Assembly: GCA_023407575.1 (NCBI GenBank)
Contig: JAEYLX010000032.1
Coordinates: 434,001 to 498,000, forward strand
Direction: 5' to 3'
Length of the DNA stretch: 64,000 bases
Source: Bacillota bacterium
GTDB taxonomy: Bacteria > Bacillota > Clostridia > Lachnospirales > Lachnospiraceae
A model generated the notes under the pieces. That model saw nothing but the letters and a program-made list of their open reading frames with translations, was not told the origin of the DNA and made no database searches. A program made the position numbers and the translations under genes. Positions 9,565 through 16,444 of the stretch are shown here, piece by piece (position 1 is the stretch's first letter; each line of letters opens with the position of its first letter).

Positions 9565-10158
9565 TTAGAAGCTTATTTTATAGAAATTATCTTTTTGGAT
9601 GATTACTTTATTATCGATCAATTTTGAAATAATTTTATCAAAAATAGAGTTATTCATTGTACAGATGCCACTAGAGTTAAATGTACAATGAAAGTGATTA
9701 TTAAAGCATTCATTATTAGGATTGAAATTAGAAAAGGCTCTAATTCTTGATCCTTTTTTAGAACATTCAATCGCAACACAGAATTCTCCATTTTCTTCAG
9801 ATAATTTGTAAAAACAGTTTTTTAATTCTATCAGAGATGGAATAATTGGAACTCCTATACTATCCATGGAGGTACCATGTAAGTGGCTTTGAACTAATGT
9901 TTCAAAAAATATACCCACAAGCAAAAGAGTACTTTTTTTGATTTTTAATGAGTAGGTGGTTGTAGGGATTATTTTATTATAACCACTATTTTCTACTCTT
10001 TTAGTAGTTTGAGAATATATTTCATCACTATCTAAAATCGTATTTTCGTTGCTACATAATTCAAGAAAATCTATAATTTGATCATTTTTAAAATAGAGTA
10101 ATAAAAGTTGCTCTATTTCATCGTAAGAATCTCCTTGATATTCAACATATTCGTTCAT
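9565..10158 (-). CDS. Unknown protein paired with the putative protease
   Basis: A 197-residue protein starting at ATG 10158 (MNEYVEYQGDSYDE), chosen because a GAGGAGG site lies 8-9 nt upstream; the longer frame from 10176 would start inside that site. I see no known motif. It has an acidic N-terminus, a hydrophobic helix near residues 75-90 (STLLLVGIFFETLVQSH) and a Cys/His/Asn-rich C-terminal part. It sits between the XRE regulator and the HExxH protein with tight spacing, so it is probably a partner, inhibitor or adaptor of that protein. Confidence 0.75.
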   Translation of the reverse strand: MNEYVEYQGDSYDEIEQLLLLYFKNDQIIDFLELCSNENTILDSDEIYSQTTKRVENSGYNKIIPTTTYSLKIKKSTLLLVGIFFETLVQSHLHGTSMDSIGVPIIPSLIELKNCFYKLSEENGEFCVAIECSKKGSRIRAFSNFNPNNECFNNHFHCTFNSSGICTMNNSIFDKIISKLIDNKVIIQKDNFYKISF

Positions 10159-10194
10159 GGACTCAGTCCTCCTCAAATCTTTTGTTTTATAAAA

Positions 10195-10719
10195 CTATAA
10201 TTCCTTCAGATCTTTTTTTATTACCAAATTACTATCCACCAAGCTCTGTTTAATCCTCTCACACATTTCCATTAATTCTGCTACTTCAGCATTATATTCC
10301 TCAACACTTGAGAACTCGTCCTTGGAATCAATAGTCTTTTGCAAAGCAGCTTTTGCCTGTGCCCATTTTGACAATCTTTCATTTATTTGCGGATGATTGA
10401 ATCGTAAAGTCAAAGTCTTAGGATCAATCATACCTTTGCTATTTTTCTTTCCCTGAAGTTCTACATCTACCTGCTCGTCCATCTTAAAAATAAGGGACAG
10501 CACATCTGAAACTGTTTCTATATCAAAAGCCATAAACAAATTAATGCTTATACCAAGTGCATTGGCAATTTTAAGAAGCTGGTCAGGTTTTGGATTCCTG
10601 TCACCGGCTTCGTATTTTCTTATGGTCACTTCATTAATACCGCCTGCAAGTTCTCCAAGCATTTTTTGAGAAATGCTACGCATGGTTCGGTAAGTCTTTA
10701 TTTTTTCTCCAACCGTCAT
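10195..10719 (-). CDS. XRE-family HTH transcriptional regulator
   Basis: A 174-residue protein with an N-terminal lambda-repressor-like helix-turn-helix (residues 4-60: GEKIKTYRTMRSISQKMLGE, then VTIRKYEAGDRNPKPDQLLK). The C-terminal half is helical and charged and may mediate dimerisation or sensing. The start is supported by AAGGAG upstream on the minus strand. It heads the operon with the 197-residue protein and the HExxH protein and probably represses it. Candidate operators are the GTATC-N5-GATAC sites upstream. Confidence 0.9.
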   Translation of the reverse strand: MTVGEKIKTYRTMRSISQKMLGELAGGINEVTIRKYEAGDRNPKPDQLLKIANALGISINLFMAFDIETVSDVLSLIFKMDEQVDVELQGKKNSKGMIDPKTLTLRFNHPQINERLSKWAQAKAALQKTIDSKDEFSSVEEYNAEVAELMEMCERIKQSLVDSNLVIKKDLKEL

Positions 10720-10762
10720 GTAAAAACTCCTTTCAAAATCATTTTACAGATAGAACACAAAA

Positions 10763-10777
10763 GTATCTGTGAGATAC
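10763..10777. promoter_or_regulatory. Candidate XRE operator 1
   Basis: GTATCTGTGAGATAC is a perfect inverted repeat (GTATC-5-GATAC) 44 bp upstream of the XRE start, with a TACAATTGTA palindrome next to it. A similar site is at 11036. Confidence 0.4.
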
Positions 10778-11035
10778 AATTGTATTCTATCACGCCATAT
10801 ATAGAAAAGAAACAAAAACTTAAAAAAATTATTGTGGTTGTGAAATCGTAATTTTCAATGCCTACCAATTATAAGAGACATTTCTACAGTTGTTTTAAAA
10901 TTAAAAATATTTTTGTTGAAATACGCCCCAATAGGCGTTTTATTTGCATACCTAAGTAGAGGGGCATTTTGGGAGGTGATGATAAATATGGATCTGAGAA
11001 AAATTGATTCTAAAAAGAGTTAACAAGAAACAAAT

Positions 11036-11050
11036 GTATCTGATAGATGC
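11036..11050. promoter_or_regulatory. Candidate XRE operator 2
   Basis: GTATCTGATAGATGC resembles the site at 10763 (12 of 15 positions match; the right arm has one mismatch). Binding at both sites could place the regulator over the whole divergent spacer, but this is inferred. Confidence 0.3.
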
Positions 11051-11075
11051 AGGCATATTGTGATATTGAGGATGA

Positions 11076-11183
11076 ATGGTGAAAGATATGTTTGGAAATA
11101 TTGTGCAGGGGTATTTGAAGAAGGGATATAATCTGGCAACAGCGAAGATAATGGCGAGGGAGTTTTTTCGGTATGAGGGGTGA
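11076..11183 (+). CDS. Small protein, 35 residues
   Basis: ATG 11076 to TGA 11183 encodes MVKDMFGNIVQGYLKKGYNL and then ATAKIMAREFFRYEG. GAGG lies 4 nt upstream. It looks like a helical, basic peptide of the kind seen in mobile islands of this group. It could be the C-terminal remnant of a longer gene. Function unknown. The rest of 10860-11266 shows no other supported gene. Confidence 0.35.
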   Translation: MVKDMFGNIVQGYLKKGYNLATAKIMAREFFRYEG

Positions 11184-11266
11184 AAAATTAGGCTTATAGA
11201 ATGATTATATTAAAATTGTATATCAGAGATTATGGAATAAATATTTAGTAACATATTTGATTTTGA

Positions 11267-11295
11267 TTGATAATAATATTAATAAGAGTTATAAT
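11267..11295 (+). promoter_or_regulatory. Promoter of the AAA/HEPN operon
   Basis: TTGATA (11267-11272), a 17-bp spacer and TATAAT (11290-11295). The predicted transcript start is near 11302, 60 nt before the first gene. Confidence 0.65.
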
Positions 11296-11301
11296 TTAAT
11301 T

Positions 11302-11336
11302 AGGATCCAGTAATCGAATTTAACAATCTGGATCCT
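11302..11336. repeat. Inverted repeat at transcript start of the AAA/HEPN operon
   Basis: AGGATCCAG (11302-11310) and CTGGATCCT (11328-11336) form a perfect 9-bp inverted repeat around 17 nt. The left arm sits on the predicted start site. It could be an operator for a dimeric repressor or a 5' mRNA hairpin; the tail is not a T-run, so it is not a good terminator. Confidence 0.45.
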
Positions 11337-11363
11337 TAACTATAAAGGCAAGGAGGTAAAAAT

Positions 11364-12164
11364 ATGTTTTTATGGAATGATTTTAAATTAGATAATATCT
11401 CAAACATACCTAATTCAAAAGAGCAACTTATTAAGATTATTCAAATTTTTGAAAATAAGTCCTATAGCATTACAGAAATTAAAAATCTTAAATTATATGA
11501 AAAATATGAAACAACTGAAGAGTCTTTTAGAAAAACATTAAATCACAGTAATAGAATAGGTATATTGAATAAAAATGAAGAGAAATATATGTTATCTTTA
11601 GAAACACAAAGTCTTTTAACACAGAAGAAAAAATTAGATGACTATATACTATATTTAGTTAAGAAAAATTTAGAAATGTATAAAGTATGTAGTATAATAG
11701 TGCTTTTATTACGAATTTTTTCAGGTTCGGTGAAATCTAAAACCTTTTATTCTGTATTTGCATTGGTGGGTAAAAATCGAAAAGATGAAAGCGCACAAGC
11801 AACTGTTGGTAGAAACCTAAGGTCTTATTTTTCACTGTTAAAGATGGCAGGTGTTATCGAACGTAACGGTGATCGAATTACTTTGACAAACAAGCATATA
11901 AATGAATTTATTTATAAAGGTGTTACACCAATTGATATGTATTTTAATTCTGATATAGTAAATGTAAAATTATTGGCTAAGTATATTAATAATTTTTTTG
12001 ACAAAGATGTTGTGGCAAAAATATTAACTTGTGTGTCAACTTATGAGTGGGAAAATTATATATGGACAAAAAGTAGTCTTTATAAAAATCAAGGAGAAAT
12101 TGAAAATTTATTTGGTGAATATATTATGACTTTAATGTTTAAAAAGGAGGGAAAAAATGAGTAA
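11364..12164 (+). CDS. Unknown protein upstream of AAA+ ATPase
   Basis: A 266-residue protein with a GGAGG site before ATG 11364. No known motif is recognised. Two helix-rich segments look like winged-helix folds: residues 20-80 (YSITEIKNLKLYEKYETTEE) and about 145-180 (NLRSYFSLLKMAGVIERNGD, then RITLTN, a typical wing). It overlaps the ATPase gene by 8 nt, so the two are translationally coupled and probably form a complex. A DNA-binding or sensor subunit is a reasonable inference. Confidence 0.8.
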   Translation: MFLWNDFKLDNISNIPNSKEQLIKIIQIFENKSYSITEIKNLKLYEKYETTEESFRKTLNHSNRIGILNKNEEKYMLSLETQSLLTQKKKLDDYILYLVKKNLEMYKVCSIIVLLLRIFSGSVKSKTFYSVFALVGKNRKDESAQATVGRNLRSYFSLLKMAGVIERNGDRITLTNKHINEFIYKGVTPIDMYFNSDIVNVKLLAKYINNFFDKDVVAKILTCVSTYEWENYIWTKSSLYKNQGEIENLFGEYIMTLMFKKEGKNE

Positions 12165-13434
12165 TAATGTACATGAGTATTTAAAAACTGCATTAGATAG
12201 AACAGTTCCGATTTCTGATCCAAATTATATTATTGGTGAAGATGAGAACATAAAAGAATTTGAAACTTGGATAAAAAGTGCTAACGCAGACAATCAAGGT
12301 TTATTGGGTTCGGTAATATTAGGACAAGTGGGTAATGGTAAGACACATTTTCTTAGGTTTGTTAGAAAGGAATTTAATAAAGATAATTATAATGCCGTTG
12401 GAATTTATATTCCCAATATGTTTGTTGGAGGACCCTTGGTAGATGCTTTAAACAGTATTTATGAGTTACTTTTTACTAGTCCAACAAATCGAGCATTAAC
12501 AGAATATTATGATTTATGGATTCGTTTTTATGATACAAAAGGACAAACCTTAGATAAATATGGTAACAATGAAATTATTAGATACCTTTTAAACGCTAGT
12601 AATAAAGAAGAAAGCGAATTGGTGTTGGATTACTTCTCTAATAAACAACTTTTTCCGGATCAGTTGAAATTTTTGAGAAACAAATTCGGAGCGAAGAAAC
12701 GTTTTATTACAAATGAAAATGATTTTTCTCAAGCTATATGTGATGCATTAGAGTTTATACAAATAGTAACTGAAAAGGTAATAATACTATTTTTTGATGA
12801 GGTTGATAAAGTGTACTCAGCTGAAACAAATTCATCATGTATAACAATGGTAGGTAGAAAAATATTGTCTGCATATAGATCACTTTTTGATGCCTTGAAT
12901 ATGAGAAAAATAAAAGGAATAATTGCTGTAGGTGCTACTCCAGAAGCTTGGGATATTTTGTCTACACAAACAGCATTTGAACGTAGATTTAAAGACCGCA
13001 TAATAAAACTAAAAGTTCCTAAATCAAAGGAAGATTGTTTTAAATTTATTATCGAAAGACTAAAGGAAATAAATTACATTGTTTCGGATGATGATGTAAA
13101 TATTTTAAAAGAGATAATTGGAAAACTCAGCGAAGAAAGAACAAAAACATGGGCTGATGTTATTTCAAATATGAGATCTTCTAATCAGAGCAAACAAATA
13201 TCTACTGTTGATGATCCTATTGAAATAATATTAGAAATTTTAGATAACTCAATTGTACCATTGAGTTGGACTGAAATTCTTGAAAAAAGTGATACTTTGT
13301 ATAATATATATCCTAAAGGTCAACCAACAAAGATTCTGAAGAAGCTGGAAAATGAAGGGGTTATAAAAATTAATTCCACTCAGCCAAAAACATATGAATC
13401 CATTGCTAAAAAGGAGGACTATGCAGATGCCTGA
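12157..13434 (+). CDS. AAA+ ATPase (ORC/Cdc6-like), defence-type
   Basis: A 425-residue P-loop ATPase. Walker A is GQVGNGKTH (residues 56-64), Walker B is ILFFDEVD with D214 and E215, and FERRF near residue 270 fits an arginine-finger region. The C-terminal part (about residues 345-415) resembles a winged helix (LSWTEILEKSD, KILKKLENEGVIKI). The layout fits ORC/Cdc6-like AAA+ proteins in prokaryotic conflict systems. It overlaps the gene before it by 8 nt and the HEPN-like gene after it by 8 nt. The likely role is to sense or remodel a target and gate the downstream effector; that is inferred. Confidence 0.85.
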   Translation: MSNNVHEYLKTALDRTVPISDPNYIIGEDENIKEFETWIKSANADNQGLLGSVILGQVGNGKTHFLRFVRKEFNKDNYNAVGIYIPNMFVGGPLVDALNSIYELLFTSPTNRALTEYYDLWIRFYDTKGQTLDKYGNNEIIRYLLNASNKEESELVLDYFSNKQLFPDQLKFLRNKFGAKKRFITNENDFSQAICDALEFIQIVTEKVIILFFDEVDKVYSAETNSSCITMVGRKILSAYRSLFDALNMRKIKGIIAVGATPEAWDILSTQTAFERRFKDRIIKLKVPKSKEDCFKFIIERLKEINYIVSDDDVNILKEIIGKLSEERTKTWADVISNMRSSNQSKQISTVDDPIEIILEILDNSIVPLSWTEILEKSDTLYNIYPKGQPTKILKKLENEGVIKINSTQPKTYESIAKKEDYADA

Positions 13435-14014
13435 CTTAGCAACTGATAATAATGGACGTTATGGGGATTCGTATAAATCAAAGCATATTATGGTGAGGAT
13501 TTCTACAATGCTTGGTGATAATTCTCTAGATGAAGTTATCGGCGAAGAATATTATCGAGATGTAAAGGAATGTCTAGATATAATGGATATTGAATATCCT
13601 GTAACAGCAATAGGTATTCTTGGGAGAGCCATAGAGTTATGTACAAAAGAATATTTTAAAGAAAAAGTAAAGAATAAAACTACTTTTCAAATAAACACTG
13701 CCAATTTACCAATCACCACAATAAGGAAGTATTTTTGCGGATCAGATAGTAAACAAGCCGATCGATTGAAGTTGCTTAATCAACAAGAAGTAACAAAAAA
13801 TGGTAACAAGTTAAAACTTAAACGAAAACTTTTAAAAGATGATTCTTATAATACTTTATTAGCAATCAAAGATGCAAGGAATGATGCTTTCCATGGTTGT
13901 AATAATATTGATGAATATAATCAATTAGAATCTAAGGCGTTTGTATTAATAGAGTTAGGAATTATTATATTAGTTTCATTAATAAAAGAAATCAATATGT
14001 GCCATCAAAGTTGA
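13427..14014 (+). CDS. HEPN-like protein, candidate RNase effector
   Basis: ATG 13427 (MPDLATDNNGRY) is preferred because AGGAGG is 9 nt upstream; a frame from 13394 would run through that site. That gives 195 residues, 8 nt overlapping the ATPase gene. The protein is helical, and ARNDAFHG at residues 150-157 places R151 and H156 in the Rx4H pattern of HEPN ribonucleases and minimal HEPN/DUF4145-like domains. A hydrophobic helix follows at the C-terminus (AFVLIELGIIILVSLI). A toxin activated by the ATPase is the main hypothesis. A non-catalytic HEPN fold is the alternative. Confidence 0.75.
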   Translation: MPDLATDNNGRYGDSYKSKHIMVRISTMLGDNSLDEVIGEEYYRDVKECLDIMDIEYPVTAIGILGRAIELCTKEYFKEKVKNKTTFQINTANLPITTIRKYFCGSDSKQADRLKLLNQQEVTKNGNKLKLKRKLLKDDSYNTLLAIKDARNDAFHGCNNIDEYNQLESKAFVLIELGIIILVSLIKEINMCHQS

Positions 14015-14087
14015 TGTTTATCATAAATGAATCTATATGAATTTACTAACTAGTTTGATAAAAGCATATAAAAAGGAGATGGGTAGG

Positions 14088-14282
14088 ATGATTACGAATC
14101 ACGATGCAGAAGTTATTGGGGAAATTGCTGATTATAATACATTGACGCAAGTTACTGCTGCGTATACAGTTTATGAAAAATTATGTACAAAAAAACCGAT
14201 ATCAAAACGAGATTTTTTTAAAGAATTTGGAGATAATTTGGAAAGCTTCAAAAAGATATTTGCTGAAGATATTGGCGAGTAA
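14088..14282 (+). CDS. Small protein ending the AAA/HEPN operon
   Basis: ATG 14088 (MITNHDAEVIGEIADYNTLT) lies 9 nt after AAGGAG, so I use it rather than ATG 14037. The 64-residue acidic helical protein has no motif I recognise. It comes 73 nt after the HEPN-like gene, and its size and charge would suit an antitoxin or regulatory subunit, without direct evidence. Confidence 0.55.
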   Translation: MITNHDAEVIGEIADYNTLTQVTAAYTVYEKLCTKKPISKRDFFKEFGDNLESFKKIFAEDIGE

Positions 14283-14733
14283 TTGTAAGAAAGACTCGGT
14301 ATTTAAAATCTAAAAATCAGAGTTTGCTAAAGTATTTCGAATTAAGGATATCAGACAATATCTGAAACAGACGGATGAGCTATAATTAACATTTTATTCA
14401 AGTGAAAAAGACATTTTTATAAATGAACATAGCTTGAAAAAGCCAACCAATTTGTTGGTATTAACAAGATTGCTCTGATTCTATTTTGATTCTGAAATTC
14501 TTCTACGCCACATTGAATATAAAATAATACACGGAATTCAGCGATTTATAAACACTAAACAGAAACAAATGCATCTGCAAAATGATTCTAGGCGCTGAGT
14601 TTGAGTGATATCTTGAAAAATAGAAGCCAGTATTTATGCACATTGAAAAAAAATTGTTTAGTGAATGGCAACGGCAACATTTTGGTAAAGTTTGATACCT
14701 ACTCAAAGAATAAATTTTATATTGCATAGAAAG
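14283..14733. other. Degraded intergenic stretch
   Basis: No intact gene is seen. It contains a small CCAAC/TTGG hairpin near 14444, the right 18-bp repeat at 14476 and a GAGTTTGAGTG segment near 14594 resembling the island-flanking repeats. It probably contains remnants of earlier insertions. Confidence 0.4.
14476..14493 (+). repeat. Short direct repeat, right copy
   Basis: TGATTCTATTTTGATTCT, 17 of 18 matches to 8133-8150 in direct orientation. It ends the segment carrying the protease/XRE and AAA/HEPN modules. Confidence 0.4.
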
Positions 14734-14782
14734 CCTTACTGATTTTCAGATGAAAAACTGAATATCGGTAAGGTTATTTTTA
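14734..14782. terminator. Hairpin terminator
   Basis: CCTTACTGATTTTCAG (14734-14749) pairs with CTGAATATCGGTAAGG (14758-14773), 14 of 16 Watson-Crick, followed by TTATTTTTAT. It is a plausible intrinsic terminator on the plus strand. Confidence 0.55.
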
Positions 14783-14829
14783 TGCTCATTTCTTTTTTTT
14801 CTAGCTTCTTTTGATTCTTGTTTCTCATC

Positions 14830-15000
14830 TTTTTCAATTCCTGCAGCATATCATTAAGTTCATCCGAAGGGACTTTAGCCTAACGAAGTGCCGTATCCAG
14901 CTCTGGATACTTATACCGCCATTTGTCATACTCATCTTTGGAGATTTCTCCTTTTTCCAGTTTGGAAGCTTCCAACTGCAATGCGTGGAGTACATAGAAG
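14830..15000 (-). pseudogene. Degraded mobile-element gene fragment
   Basis: On the minus strand a protein-like frame reads LQLEASKLEKGEISKDEYDK, WRYKYPELD, then an in-frame TAG (plus-strand cta at 14880), then KVPSDELNDMLQELKKM. There is no intact start or ribosome site. The charged helical style is typical of accessory proteins in Lachnospiraceae mobile elements, but I cannot name the family. Confidence 0.4.
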
Positions 15001-15020
15001 TGTAGGTAGAATGTTATAAA

Positions 15021-15153
15021 ATGGAGGAATTACAAATTGAGCAAATGAAAAAGGTACAGGGAGTAACAGACCAGCTAAAGGCAGAAAATCAAATGTTATG
15101 GGGCGGAAAAATGAATAATATCCGGAGATCGCGGAGGAGGTTGTATTAAATTA
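15021..15153 (+). pseudogene. TnpV C-terminal remnant
   Basis: ATG 15021 reads MEELQIEQMKKVQGVTDQLK, then AENQMLWGGKMNNIR. This matches the C-terminal pattern I know from TnpV proteins of Tn4451-like elements (LKAENQMEWVGRMNNIR). The frame is then lost: a one-base shift after NNIR gives EIAEEVVLN and a stop, the expected TnpV ending. It is therefore a truncated, frameshifted relic and marks past transposon activity in the island. Confidence 0.6.
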
Positions 15154-15178
15154 ATTAATATATTGCAAAATTGATATT

Positions 15179-15199
15179 TCTCGCACCACTGGTGCGAGA
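15179..15199. repeat. Perfect inverted repeat
   Basis: TCTCGCACCA and TGGTGCGAGA flank one central C. The GC-rich stem stands out in A+T-rich DNA, between the TnpV relic and the 3' end of the SymE-like gene. It has no long T-run. It may be an element end, an operator or a weak terminator. Confidence 0.5.
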
Positions 15200-15271
15200 T
15201 TTCAAGCAGGGCTGAAAGAGACAGGAATGATACGATAAAGCATAGCATTCCCATCTCTTTTGGTGAATAAA

Positions 15272-15850
15272 TTAAAGGTTTTCTTTAATGATAATTAACT
15301 TATTTTCATAGCATTCTACACGAATATTGGAGCCAATGGAAAAACCAAACTGCTCAACCCACTTACCTTGTAGAATGATTTGTGATACAGGGAGCGTGTT
15401 GTTTTGCGTAGTAGCATAAACTTTTAATTTGTGAGTGCAGGGGCTATAGGGAAGGGGTGCTTCTGCCACGACACATAAATTTGCTGAATGACTTTCAAAT
15501 ACCTTGAAGATTCTTGCAAACATGGTATCTTGACCTAACTTGCAAGGTGTGTAAAAGTCTGGGGATTCAGCTTGCTTGACAATATGATCAACTTCGTGGA
15601 AAAGGATTTGTCTATGCTGGTGTAAAAACTCTGATAACATCCAAAAATTGTTGAGCTGATAAAGCATGTCGGTAATGGAATAGAACTCTGTTCTTTTCAA
15701 TGCATTGTGGGAATAAAAGTTTTCAAAATCAGCATCGTTTGACATCATAAGAAAGCGAAAGTTTTCGATAAAGCTACGCTGTTCAGTATTTGTTTTTAGA
15801 CTATGAAATTCTTTTGAAATATAATGGATTAAATCTTGTGCAGCATTCAT
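15272..15850 (-). CDS. Protein with C-terminal SymE-like domain
   Basis: A 192-residue protein; AAGGAGG lies 9 nt before ATG 15850 on the minus strand. The first 135 residues are helical and unfamiliar. The last 50 (LKVYATTQNN, LPVSQIILQGKWVEQFGFSI, GSNIRVECYENKLIII) match the SymE toxin pattern: a short AbrB-like fold with the I-x-L-x-GKWLE-x-x-GF core. Known SymE is an SOS-induced RNA-linked toxin of about 110 residues, so this is an extended form. It is transcribed divergently from a 70-residue XRE regulator through two promoters carrying the same GTGTAT motif, suggesting an autoregulated toxin module. Confidence 0.75.
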   Translation of the reverse strand: MNAAQDLIHYISKEFHSLKTNTEQRSFIENFRFLMMSNDADFENFYSHNALKRTEFYSITDMLYQLNNFWMLSEFLHQHRQILFHEVDHIVKQAESPDFYTPCKLGQDTMFARIFKVFESHSANLCVVAEAPLPYSPCTHKLKVYATTQNNTLPVSQIILQGKWVEQFGFSIGSNIRVECYENKLIIIKENL

Positions 15851-15903
15851 ATTGTTTCCTCCTTAAAATCACTAAAGAATGTGTTAATACACTTATTAGT
15901 TTG

Positions 15904-15932
15904 ATAATACACCTTTGAGTGGTAAATGTCAA
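15904..15932 (-). promoter_or_regulatory. Promoter of the SymE-like gene
   Basis: On the minus strand TTGACA (15932-15927), a 17-bp spacer and TATTAT (15909-15904). The -10 lies within GTGTATTATC, a motif shared with the opposite promoter. Confidence 0.65.
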
Positions 15933-15970
15933 GAAGATAATCACTATTATGTGTGAAAATACATTTTTCA

Positions 15971-15999
15971 TTGATAAATCACATGTTTCAGTGTATAAT
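15971..15999 (+). promoter_or_regulatory. Promoter of the small XRE regulator
   Basis: TTGATA (15971-15976), a 17-bp spacer and TATAAT (15994-15999). The -10 lies within GTGTATAATT, paralleling the divergent promoter, so the regulator probably binds both -10 regions. Confidence 0.65.
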
Positions 16000-16027
16000 T
16001 CAAAATGTATAAATGGAGGATTTTATT

Positions 16028-16240
16028 ATGGCAATGTCTAAAAAAATCAGAACTGTACTATTAGAAAGAGATATGACGATAAAGGAATTAGCAGAAAAAA
16101 TTGGAACTAACGGTAATAACCTTAGTAATAAATTGTCGCGTGATAATTTCCCGGAAAAAGAATTACGGGAGATAGCAGAAGCATTGGATTGTGATTTTGA
16201 TGGGATTTTTACTTTGAGGGATAGCGGTAAGACGATATAA
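16028..16240 (+). CDS. Small XRE/Cro-type HTH regulator
   Basis: A 70-residue single-domain DNA-binding protein. HTH residues are ERDMTIKELAEKIGTNGNNL, then SNKLSRDNFPEKELREIAEA. ATG 16028 (MAMSKKIRT) is chosen because GGAGG is 8 nt upstream; ATG 16013 would be part of that site. It is divergent from the SymE-like gene and is a likely repressor or antitoxin-type controller of it. A role in regulating the downstream methyltransferase is less likely, as about 200 nt of A+T-rich spacer follow. Confidence 0.88.
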   Translation: MAMSKKIRTVLLERDMTIKELAEKIGTNGNNLSNKLSRDNFPEKELREIAEALDCDFDGIFTLRDSGKTI

Positions 16241-16444
16241 TAGCATTTTTATAGTAATAGAGAGAATTTTAGAAGTTTGGGTAAATATTCTATTCAATCT
16301 CAAAAATATGCAAACAGGCAAAAAATAACAAAAATATATTTATAGGTAGATTATAAAAAAAACAACATATCATAAAACAATAAAGATTACAAGAATAATT
16401 CATTGGAATTTTGGTGAATTTTGTAAGCAAAAGGATGGAATACT

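Noticed and set aside
14503..14727. Minus-strand 74-codon frame
   Set aside because: No ribosome site and no coding-like composition; lies in degraded DNA between island modules.
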